Shown here: positions 55,141-62,474 of the stretch, in pieces | Numbering within the stretch: the stretch's first letter is position 1 | How the letters are laid out: every line of letters starts with the position of its first letter | Assembly: GCF_021864465.1 (NCBI RefSeq) | Contig: NZ_JAKKUV010000001.1 | Span: 186,001-250,000 of the forward strand | DNA length: 64,000 nucleotides | Reading direction: 5' to 3' | Origin: Hyphobacterium sp. SN044 | GTDB lineage: Bacteria; Pseudomonadota; Alphaproteobacteria; Caulobacterales; Maricaulaceae | Translations under genes and position numbers: made by a program | Notes under the pieces: generated by a model | Seen by the model: only the letters and a program-made list of their open reading frames with translations | What the model was told of the DNA's origin: nothing | Databases searched by the model: none

Positions 55141-57117
55141 CTAGTCTTCGCCGCGCCGGCCCGGCTTGCGCGGGGTAGGTGCTTCGTCCTCACCCTCTTC
55201 CGGGGCCATCGTCGCCAGAAGATCCTTCCAGCGCCAGCCCGGATCGCTCGCCGCGCGTCCGCGTTCGGGGAAGCCGACATGCTCGCGGCGTTGTCCGCTT
55301 TCCTCGCTCGTCTCTGCGTCGGCGGACGGCGCTGCCTCATCGTCTGACGGCGTCTCCTTGGCGTCACGCTTGCGGCGGCTGAGCGGATCGGGGACTTCGT
55401 TCGACGGCAGGTCAAGCGCGCGGCGCCCGCCCGCGACCGACCCCATCTTCAGCATGAAGTCGCTGAGGAGTTCGTAATTCTGGCGGATCCGCGCCTGGAA
55501 GGCCGCGTCGATCTCCTGCGCTTCCTCGGCGGCGGTCAGTGCGGCGGCATTGAGTCCCTCGAGCCCCTGACGCAGCACGTCCACCGTCTCGCGGGCACGG
55601 GCCCGCGCCGTGTCCGGCAGGCTGGACAGGCGGTCGCCGAGCGCCTCGATCTCGCGCTCGATCGCGGCGCTTTCCTTCTTCGCGGCTTCGAGTACGGTCT
55701 CCATCCGGCGGCGGACAGCATCGGCGGCTTCGTCGGCGGCGAGGGCGGCACGCGCGGTCAGCTTTTCGGCTTCCGCGATCCGCGCCTGGAAGGTCTCGTC
55801 CGACTTGCGTGCAGCATTGAAGGCGGTCTCGTTGACCTGCTCCACGCGCTCGGCGATCAGACGACTCTGCTCCTCGAAGGCCGACGCGGCCTCTTCCGAA
55901 GCCGTCCGGGCCTTTTCCGCAGCCACTTCGAGCATCTCCAGCGCGTCGCGATGGGAGCGGCCGGCGGAGTCAGTTTCACGGCGCACGGTGGAGGCCAGTT
56001 CGCGCGCATTCGCGAGGGCCTCGTCGACGGTCTTCTTGAAGCTGTCGGCGCCTTCATGGGCGGCGGCGTTCAGCGCATCCGCGCCTTCGCGCGCCGTCTT
56101 GGCCATCACGTCGAGTTCCGCGCGGTGGAAATCGAGCGCGGCGGCGATCTTTTCCTGCTCCTTGCGCAGCGCCTCGCTCGCTTCCTTCAGGCGGCCCTGG
56201 TGCTTCACATAGGCCGCATCGAGCGTCTCGGTGCGTTCGCGCAGCGAGTCGCGCAATTCGGTCAGACGGTCGCCCTGCGCCGACATCGAGCTGGCGGCAC
56301 GTTCGGCCTGTTCGGCGACGGCCGTGCCGGCTCCGGCGAGGCGGTCCGCGCCTTCGCGCAGCTTGCGTTCGCTGGCATTCGCCTGATGCTCGGCGAGTTC
56401 AGCGGCCGCGGCCACCATCTTCGACTGGTCGGCGATCGCCGCGGCGATCAGCGCCGCCTTGTCGTCGAGCGAATCCGAGACTTCCGAAAGGCGCGTGCGT
56501 TCGCCGCGCAGGCCTTCCAGCAGGGCTTCGGCGCGTTCGCGCGCGCTGCCGGCGGATTGTTCCAGCGCATCGGCGTGATGCGAGATGACCTCTTCCATCG
56601 CGGCAAGGCGCGCGAGCGCGCTTTCCAGCGCGGTGTTGATCCGCTCGACCTCGCTGGTGATCGCGCCGGCGAGATGACTGACATCGCGGTGCGCGGTCTC
56701 CACCGGCGCGGCGAGCCGGCGGACAGCGAGATCGACGCCGCGCGTGCGGTCGGCCATGCGGGCCAGTTCGCTGGCGAGAAAGCCGGTGATCAGGATGAAG
56801 AGCGCGGGCGCGACCGCGAAGACCGACAGGCCGACCAGCTGGGCCGGGGAATAGGTCGCGAAGAAGTCGCCGGTAAAATCGATGCCGGCATATCCGACAA
56901 TGTAGGCCGCGGCCCCGCCGAACCAGACCAGCGCGCCGACAATGCCCAGCCAGGCCATCCAGCCTCGCTTCGGCATGGGGACGGCGGGCGCGCCCTCGGG
57001 GGCACCTCCTGGCGCCGCGACGGGCGCGGTGTGGCGCACGGGCGCGCGGCCCGGCGCGGCTTCGTCGAAGTGCTTCAGCGAGTCGGTTGTTTCGCGTTCG
57101 GCCGCTCTGTCCGCCAT
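55141..57117 (-). CDS. Long coiled-coil membrane protein, TipN-like
   Basis: A 658-residue protein from ATG 57117 (a GTG at 57129 is possible). A 50-residue A/P-rich cytosolic N-terminus is followed by two membrane helices at about 54-77 and 92-114. About 400 residues of A/E/R/K heptad-rich coiled coil follow. An acidic linker precedes a short C-terminal motif DPGWRWKDLLATM. Two N-terminal helices plus a long cytoplasmic coil and such a tail match my recollection of TipN, the Caulobacter new-pole landmark. The homology is inferred from architecture only. Confidence 0.65.
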   Translation of the reverse strand: MADRAAERETTDSLKHFDEAAPGRAPVRHTAPVAAPGGAPEGAPAVPMPKRGWMAWLGIVGALVWFGGAAAYIVGYAGIDFTGDFFATYSPAQLVGLSVFAVAPALFILITGFLASELARMADRTRGVDLAVRRLAAPVETAHRDVSHLAGAITSEVERINTALESALARLAAMEEVISHHADALEQSAGSARERAEALLEGLRGERTRLSEVSDSLDDKAALIAAAIADQSKMVAAAAELAEHQANASERKLREGADRLAGAGTAVAEQAERAASSMSAQGDRLTELRDSLRERTETLDAAYVKHQGRLKEASEALRKEQEKIAAALDFHRAELDVMAKTAREGADALNAAAHEGADSFKKTVDEALANARELASTVRRETDSAGRSHRDALEMLEVAAEKARTASEEAASAFEEQSRLIAERVEQVNETAFNAARKSDETFQARIAEAEKLTARAALAADEAADAVRRRMETVLEAAKKESAAIEREIEALGDRLSSLPDTARARARETVDVLRQGLEGLNAAALTAAEEAQEIDAAFQARIRQNYELLSDFMLKMGSVAGGRRALDLPSNEVPDPLSRRKRDAKETPSDDEAAPSADAETSEESGQRREHVGFPERGRAASDPGWRWKDLLATMAPEEGEDEAPTPRKPGRRGED

Positions 57118-57221
57118 GCGTCGGTCCACACCATCCTGAAATTCACCCCCCGGGGGCGTGCGTGCGCGCCCGGTCTTTCCATCAGGATACGGCGAATCGG
57201 AGCGGGGATATACCGCCCGGG

Positions 57222-57467
57222 TCAGATTTCGATGAGGAAAACCGGCTCGGCTTCCGGCAGCGCATCTTCCTGGCTCAGACAGGTCGCCGGGATGTCCGGC
57301 GAATAGGCGGCCTGTTCCCAGAGATAGGCTTCGGCATTCTCGACATATTCCACCGTGCGGGTCTCGGCGGGCACGCCGGCACAGGCATCGACGGTCTCGA
57401 TGCGCACGCCGAACAGGCCGAGCGCGGCAACAGCAATGATCTCGATCAGGGCAATCAGCCAGCCCAT
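57222..57467 (-). CDS. Small single-pass membrane protein (81 aa)
   Basis: An 81-residue protein from ATG 57467 with AGGGA upstream. One membrane helix (MGWLIALIEIIAVAALGLFG) precedes an acidic exported part with two cysteines (VDACAGVPAE and DIPATCLSQ). The function is unknown. It lies just upstream of the TipN-like gene on the same strand, with a 104-bp gap. Confidence 0.65.
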   Translation of the reverse strand: MGWLIALIEIIAVAALGLFGVRIETVDACAGVPAETRTVEYVENAEAYLWEQAAYSPDIPATCLSQEDALPEAEPVFLIEI

Positions 57468-57621
57468 GGCGAATATCCCTCGATTACGTCCGGTTGCATT
57501 GATGCGCCGGAGCGGGACAGGGCTCAAGTCAATTCCGGGTGAAGGGCGATGAAATCTTCGTAAGCTGCGCTTCCAAGGAATATGTTTTCGGTTATGCCTT
57601 TCGGGGGAACAGGAGGGACAT

Positions 57622-58842
57622 ATGGCTCAACCCAAACTCGACCGCCATTTCAGCATCGACGCCATTCGCGGCGTCGCGGTGCTGGGCATCTTCATGATGA
57701 ACATCCAGGGCTTTGCCATGGTGTTCGCGGCCTACGGATATCCGCCTGCGCACATGGATATGACCGGTGCGAACGCTGCCGTCTGGTTCTTCGGCCACGT
57801 CTTCTTCCACATGAAGTTCATCACGATCTTCTCGGCGCTGTTCGGGGCCGGGATCATCCTGATGCTGGGCGAGGACAAGCACGCGAACATCGGCGTGCAT
57901 TATCGGCGCATGCTGTGGCTGCTTGCGATCGGCCTTGTGCACGCCTGGGTCTTCTGGTGGGGCGATATCCTCGTCCCCTACGCCATTTTCGGCATGCTCG
58001 TCGTGTTGGCGCGCCGGATGTCCGCCCGTGGACTGGCAATCTTCGGCGGCATCCTGATCGCGCTGACCGGCCTGATGATGTTCGCGAATTACTATCTCAT
58101 GCAGTTCATGCCGCCCGAGTCGCTGCAGGAATGGATGACACCGACGCCCGAAATGGTCGAGGAGACCGTCGCGCTCTATCAATCCGGCTTCATGGCCAGG
58201 CTGCCCGAGAACATGGTCACCGCCATGATCGGCGAGGCGGCGGGTCTGATCATGTTTGGTGGACGGGTTGCCGGCGTCATGATGCTCGGCATGGCGCTGT
58301 TCAAATGGGGCTTTTTGACCCTGCGCTGGAGCTTCATCGCCTATGCCGCTGCCGCGCTCGTCGCGCTGGGCATCGGCATTCCGGCGAGCTGGTATGCGGC
58401 AAGCCATGCACTGGAGACCGGTTTCGCGATCGACACCCTTTGGGTCGGCGAAATGATCAATTACGGGTCCTCGCTGCTGGTCGCCTTTGGCTATGCTGCG
58501 ACGGTCATGGCGCTGTGCAAGCTGGGGCCGCTCCTGCGTCTCGTTCTGCATCCCTTCGCGGCCGCGGGCCGGATGGCCTTCACCAACTATCTCAGCCACA
58601 CGCTGATCGCGACCTTCATCTTCGTCGGTCCGCCGGGGCTGGGGATGATCGGCGAGGTCGAACGCGTGGGCCAGTTCCAGATCGTCGTCGCGGTCTGGGT
58701 GTTCCAGCTGATCTTCTCGACGCTATGGCTGTCGGTCTTCCGTTTCGGTCCGATGGAATGGGTCTGGCGCTCGCTGACCTACTGGAAGTTCCAGCCGCTG
58801 CGGAAATCGGCCGGTGGCGCGCCGCCACCGACGCCGGCCTAG
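57622..58842 (+). CDS. DUF418 membrane protein
   Basis: A 406-residue protein with about nine hydrophobic segments, from an ATG with AGGAGGG upstream. It starts with the acyltransferase-3-like RHFSIDAIRGVAVLGIFMMN and carries the DUF418 C-terminal block: PFAAAGRMAFTNYLSHTLIA and RFGPMEWVWRSLTYWKF. This family is found widely in envelope-related settings; the substrate is unknown. Confidence 0.88.
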   Translation: MAQPKLDRHFSIDAIRGVAVLGIFMMNIQGFAMVFAAYGYPPAHMDMTGANAAVWFFGHVFFHMKFITIFSALFGAGIILMLGEDKHANIGVHYRRMLWLLAIGLVHAWVFWWGDILVPYAIFGMLVVLARRMSARGLAIFGGILIALTGLMMFANYYLMQFMPPESLQEWMTPTPEMVEETVALYQSGFMARLPENMVTAMIGEAAGLIMFGGRVAGVMMLGMALFKWGFLTLRWSFIAYAAAALVALGIGIPASWYAASHALETGFAIDTLWVGEMINYGSSLLVAFGYAATVMALCKLGPLLRLVLHPFAAAGRMAFTNYLSHTLIATFIFVGPPGLGMIGEVERVGQFQIVVAVWVFQLIFSTLWLSVFRFGPMEWVWRSLTYWKFQPLRKSAGGAPPPTPA

Positions 58843-58864
58843 ACCCAAAAAGGCTAACGCTGCA

Positions 58865-58891
58865 GGAGGGCGGGCCTAGTGCCCGTCCTCC
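58865..58891 (-). terminator. Terminator at maiA stop
   Basis: An 11-bp stem (one G-T pair) GGAGGGCGGGC/GCCCGTCCTCC with loop CTAGT lies over the maiA stop codon, which is in the loop. On the minus strand a CTTTTT run follows 12 bases later. It is between convergent DUF418 and maiA stops. Confidence 0.5.
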
Positions 58892-59532
58892 GGCGCGTCG
58901 GGCTGAGCTTCGGGGGCCGCAGCCATGAAGGCCGGGTGCGCGCGAGCTGCTTCGTCGGCCTTCGCCAGAGCCGGAAAAGCTTCCATGTCCACGCCGAAGC
59001 GGCGGGCATTGTAGAGCTGTGGCACGAGATAGATGTCCGCCAGCGTCGGCGTTGAACCCCACAGATAGGGGCCGCCCCTGTCATCGGCCTGCGCCATGGA
59101 TTCAAGCGCCGTCAGGCCGCGCGTGATCCAGTGCCGCGCCCAGGCCTGAACGCCTTCGGCGTCCTTTCCGTACTCATTCTTCACGTGCTGCAGCACCGAC
59201 AAATTCTGGATCGGGTGAATGTCGCAGCCGACCACGGCCGCATAGGCCCGGACCCGGGCCCGTTCGCGCGGATCGGACGGCAGCAGAGCCGGGTCCGGCC
59301 AGGTCTCCTCGATCCATTCGAGGATCGCCGGCGACTGGATCAGCACGCCCTGATCGTCGGCCAGCGCCGGGACGAAGCCCTGGGGATGGATGTCGCGGTG
59401 TTCGGGGCGGCGTTGCTCGCCTTCCTTCAGATCGACCGGCTTCTGGTCGTAGGCGACGCCCTTCAGATTGAGCGCAATGCGCAGGCGGTAGCTCGCGCTC
59501 GACCGCCAGTATCCGTAAAGCGTCAGGCTCAT
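58876..59532 (-). CDS. maiA: Maleylacetoacetate isomerase MaiA (GST zeta class)
   Basis: A 218-residue protein opening MSLTLYGYWRSSASYRLRIA. The SSxxYRxRIAL motif with catalytic serine is diagnostic of zeta-class GST isomerases. IHPIQNLSVLQHVKNEYG and the C-terminal GSTPTLADIYLVPQLYNARR are also typical. It isomerises maleylacetoacetate to fumarylacetoacetate in tyrosine breakdown. Its start overlaps the FAH-family stop by 4 bases. Confidence 0.92.
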   Translation of the reverse strand: MSLTLYGYWRSSASYRLRIALNLKGVAYDQKPVDLKEGEQRRPEHRDIHPQGFVPALADDQGVLIQSPAILEWIEETWPDPALLPSDPRERARVRAYAAVVGCDIHPIQNLSVLQHVKNEYGKDAEGVQAWARHWITRGLTALESMAQADDRGGPYLWGSTPTLADIYLVPQLYNARRFGVDMEAFPALAKADEAARAHPAFMAAAPEAQPDAPEDGH

Positions 59533-60218
59533 CGTGTCCGCTCCGTAACCGTGAAGGCCAGTTCCGGCAGATCGGCCGCGCGGGCCTCCACCCGGTCTCC
59601 CGGATGAAGCGCGGCGACCCCGGCCGGGGTTCCGGTGAAAACGAGATCGCCCGGCTGCAGCGTGAACAGGGTCGAGAGCTCGGCCAGAAGTTCGGCATAG
59701 CCGCGCGTCATGTCCTTCAGGTCTGCCGATTGCCGCGCTTCGCCATTGACCGACAACGTGATCTTGCCTTCTGACGGGGGCATGCCCGGACGGATCGTGC
59801 CGATCGGCGCGGAGGCGTCGAACGCCTTGGCCGCTTCCCACGGCCCCCCTGCCTTCTTGGCCGCTGCCTGGATGTCGCGCCGGGTGAGGTCGACCCCGAC
59901 CGCAGCGCCATAGATCAGGCTCTGCGCTTCGGACACCGGCACATTCGCGCCGCCCGACTTCAGCGCCAGCACCAGCTCCACCTCGTGGTGAAGATCCTGC
60001 GTCAGCGCCGGGTAGGGCACGTCATTGCCGCGCAAAACCAGCGCCGTTGCGGGCTTCATGAAGAAAACCGGCTGCAACCGGTCCGGATCGCCGCCCATCT
60101 CCTTCACATGGTCTGAATAATTCCGTCCGACGCAGAAGACCCGGCCGGCGGGAAAGCCGTCCTGGATGTTTTCCACGGGCAGAAGACGAAGCGGGGGCGG
60201 GGTGAAGATCGGTTCCAT
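59529..60218 (-). CDS. Fumarylacetoacetate hydrolase family protein
   Basis: A 229-residue protein of the short FAH group: VFCVGRNYSDHVKEMG, the metal site in HHEVELVLAL, VGVDLTRRDIQAAAKKAGGP and LQPGDLVFTGTPAGVAALHP. It probably hydrolyses a fumarylacetoacetate-type or fumarylpyruvate-type compound. Coupling to maiA and divergence from hpd favour the last steps of tyrosine degradation, though the usual long FahA and an hmgA are not in view. Confidence 0.88.
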   Translation of the reverse strand: MEPIFTPPPLRLLPVENIQDGFPAGRVFCVGRNYSDHVKEMGGDPDRLQPVFFMKPATALVLRGNDVPYPALTQDLHHEVELVLALKSGGANVPVSEAQSLIYGAAVGVDLTRRDIQAAAKKAGGPWEAAKAFDASAPIGTIRPGMPPSEGKITLSVNGEARQSADLKDMTRGYAELLAELSTLFTLQPGDLVFTGTPAGVAALHPGDRVEARAADLPELAFTVTERTR

Positions 60219-60264
60219 GATGCTGGCCTAGCGCGGTGAGGGGGCTGACGTCGAGCGGACAATT

Positions 60265-60282
60265 TAGTTGCAAATGATACTA
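60265..60282. promoter_or_regulatory. Candidate MarR operator in the hpd/FAH divergent region
   Basis: The 18-mer TAGTTGCAAATGATACTA is an imperfect palindrome matching TAGT-nn-CA-nn-TG-nn-ACTA on both strands. It overlaps a TACTAT (60278-60283) that could be a -10 for hpd. Both marR-type genes lie downstream of hpd. Confidence 0.5.
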
Positions 60283-60373
60283 TTTTCCGGCATGACCGGG
60301 CTCAAGCCCGCCCCACGCAGAGCGTGACCCGGTTCGACCGGCGCGGCGGCCATCAGCAAAATGGGAGCGCGAC

Positions 60374-61435
60374 ATGCCGCAGACCTTCGAAAACCCGCTT
60401 GGCACCGACGGCTTCGAGTTTGTCGAGTTTACCGGACCCGATCCGAAAGCCCTCGAAACCCTGTTCCGCCAGCTCGGATTCGCCTGCGTCGCGAAGCACA
60501 AGACGAAGGACATCCTCCGCTTCAAGCAGGGCGATATCAACCTCCTGCTGAACCGCGAAAAGGGCGGCCAGGCCGAAGAATTCGGCAAGCTGCACGGCCC
60601 GTCGGCGAACGCCATGGCCTTCCGGGTGAAGGATGCGAAATTCGCCTACGAAGAAGCCCTGAAGAAGGGCGGCGAGCCCTTCGGTGAGGGCATCTGGTCC
60701 GATCCGGAACACATCCCGGCGATCAAGGGGATTGGCGGCTCGGTCCTCTATTTCGTCGACAAGTATGGCGAAGAGTCGATCTACGAGAACGACTTCGAAC
60801 CGACCGGCGAGACCGACGAGGGCGGCGTCGGCCTGCAGATCCTCGACCACCTGACCCACAATGTCGACAAGGGCCAGATGGCGGTCTGGGCGAAGTTCTA
60901 CGAGGACATCTTCAACTTCCGCGAGATCCGCTATTTCGACATCAAGGGCAAGCACACCGGCCTGTTCTCGAAGGCCATGACCGGCCCGTGCGGCAAGCTG
61001 CGCATCCCCTTGAACGAGAGCCAGGACGACACCTCGCAGATCGCGGAATTCCTCAAGGAATACAACGGCGAGGGCATCCAGCACATCGCCCTGACCACGC
61101 CGGACATCTACAAGACGGTCGACAAGCTGCGCGAGAACGGCATCGTCTTCCAGGACACGCCGGAGACCTATTACGAGCTGATCGACGCGCGCGTGCCGAA
61201 CCATGGCGAACCGGTCGACGAGCTGAAGAAGCGCCGCATCCTGGTCGATGGCGATCCGGAGAACGGTCAGGGCCTGCTGTTGCAGATCTTCACCGTCACC
61301 GTGATCGGCCCGGTCTTCTTCGAGATCATTCAGCGCAAGGGCAATGAAGGCTTCGGCGAGGGCAATTTCAAAGCCCTGTTCGAATCCATCGAGCTCGACC
61401 AGATCCGCCGCGGCGTTCTGGCGGAAACCGAATAG
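60374..61435 (+). CDS. hpd: 4-hydroxyphenylpyruvate dioxygenase
   Basis: A 353-residue protein with two VOC-type halves. The Fe(II) ligands are H159 (ILDHLTHNV), H237 (GIQHIALTT) and E317 (VFFEIIQRKG). It converts 4-hydroxyphenylpyruvate to homogentisate, the first committed step of tyrosine degradation. GGGAGC precedes the ATG. The two MarR genes follow within 6 bases of its stop. Confidence 0.96.
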   Translation: MPQTFENPLGTDGFEFVEFTGPDPKALETLFRQLGFACVAKHKTKDILRFKQGDINLLLNREKGGQAEEFGKLHGPSANAMAFRVKDAKFAYEEALKKGGEPFGEGIWSDPEHIPAIKGIGGSVLYFVDKYGEESIYENDFEPTGETDEGGVGLQILDHLTHNVDKGQMAVWAKFYEDIFNFREIRYFDIKGKHTGLFSKAMTGPCGKLRIPLNESQDDTSQIAEFLKEYNGEGIQHIALTTPDIYKTVDKLRENGIVFQDTPETYYELIDARVPNHGEPVDELKKRRILVDGDPENGQGLLLQIFTVTVIGPVFFEIIQRKGNEGFGEGNFKALFESIELDQIRRGVLAETE

Positions 61436-61440
61436 GGCCA

Positions 61441-61950
61441 ATGGCCTCGAAGCGGGGGACACCGCAGGGCGGGGCCGGCGCGCATGACGCGCCGGCCCTC
61501 GACCTGGCAGATTACCTGCCCTACCGGTTGTCGGTCGCCTCCAACCGGACCAGCGCGCTCGTCTCGCGCTCCTATCAGGACCGGTTCGACGTCACGCTGT
61601 GGGAATGGCGCATTCTCGCCGTGCTCGGCAATGTCGAGCCGAAAACCGCCCAGGAACTGGTCGAAGCCACAGCGATGGACAAGGTGACCGTCTCCCGCGC
61701 CGTGCGCGGGCTCGACGAGAAAGGCTTCGTCTCGCGTACGCGGCACAAGACCGACGGCCGCTCCACCCATATCCGCCTGACCGAAAAGGGCCGGGAGATC
61801 TACGAAACGGTTGCCCCGGTCGCCCTGACCTTCGAGCAGATCCTGCTTGAGGACATGACGCCGGATGAAATCGAGACGCTGAAATCCCTGCTGATCCGGA
61901 TTCAGGCCCGCGCCGAATCCCTGCTCGCCGAGGGCGGCAAGCAGCCGTGA
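61441..61950 (+). CDS. MarR-family regulator
   Basis: A 169-residue winged-helix protein. The recognition helix is in TAMDKVTVSRAVRGLDEKGF and the wing in RTRHKTDGRSTHIRLTEKG. Placement directly after hpd suggests control by homogentisate or hydroxyphenylpyruvate, as for HmgR/HpdR-like regulators. Candidate site at 60265-60282. Overlaps the next gene by 4 bases. Confidence 0.88.
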   Translation: MASKRGTPQGGAGAHDAPALDLADYLPYRLSVASNRTSALVSRSYQDRFDVTLWEWRILAVLGNVEPKTAQELVEATAMDKVTVSRAVRGLDEKGFVSRTRHKTDGRSTHIRLTEKGREIYETVAPVALTFEQILLEDMTPDEIETLKSLLIRIQARAESLLAEGGKQP

Positions 61951-62432
61951 AGGACGATCCGGCGTATCTCGCGCTCCACATGACGCGGTTGCGCGACAGG
62001 CTTGCCGAGGCCGGTGCCGAATACCTCAAGCAACGCGGCATCGCCTGGCCGGTCTATATGAATTCGACCGTCGCCAGTATTGGCCGCTCCGGCGCCACGA
62101 CCGGCTCCCGGATCGCCAATGAGACGAGCCTTTCGCCCCAACTGGTCGGGCAATATCTGACGCATCTCGAAAAGCTTGGCGTGGTCGAATTCGGAACCGA
62201 TCCGGACGATCGCCGTCGGAAAATCGTCCGACTGACCCCGGCCGGCCTGAAGCAGTTCGGGCACCTTCAGTCGCTGGAGCGGGTCAGCCTGCCGGCGTTC
62301 GAGGAGATTTACGCCGAGACCGGGCACGACCTCTATAAGGCGATCATGGCCTTCGAGCGCGCCCTTGACCGGGAAGACGCGCTTGCCCGCTATGCGCGTG
62401 CCGCCTCACGGGACCGTGATTCAAAAAAGTAA
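61947..62432 (+). CDS. MarR-like winged-helix regulator
   Basis: A 161-residue protein from a GTG in a 4-base overlap. Winged-helix: IGRSGATTGSRIANETSLSP, then GQYLTHLEKLGVVEFGTDPD and DRRRKIVRLTPAGLK wing. It is more divergent than the preceding MarR, with a longer N-terminal helix. Two stacked MarR-type genes made from one message may form heterodimers or act in sequence. Confidence 0.8.
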   Translation: MKDDPAYLALHMTRLRDRLAEAGAEYLKQRGIAWPVYMNSTVASIGRSGATTGSRIANETSLSPQLVGQYLTHLEKLGVVEFGTDPDDRRRKIVRLTPAGLKQFGHLQSLERVSLPAFEEIYAETGHDLYKAIMAFERALDREDALARYARAASRDRDSKK

Positions 62433-62448
62433 AAAGTTTTAGTATATA
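62420..62448 (+). promoter_or_regulatory. Candidate promoter of the propeller-protein gene
   Basis: TTCAAA (62420-62425), 17 bases, TATATA (62443-62448) in the most AT-rich stretch of the region; it overlaps the end of the preceding gene. The ATG at 62475 follows GGAGG. Confidence 0.6.
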
Positions 62449-62474
62449 GCGACCTTCCCAAACCGGAGGACGCC

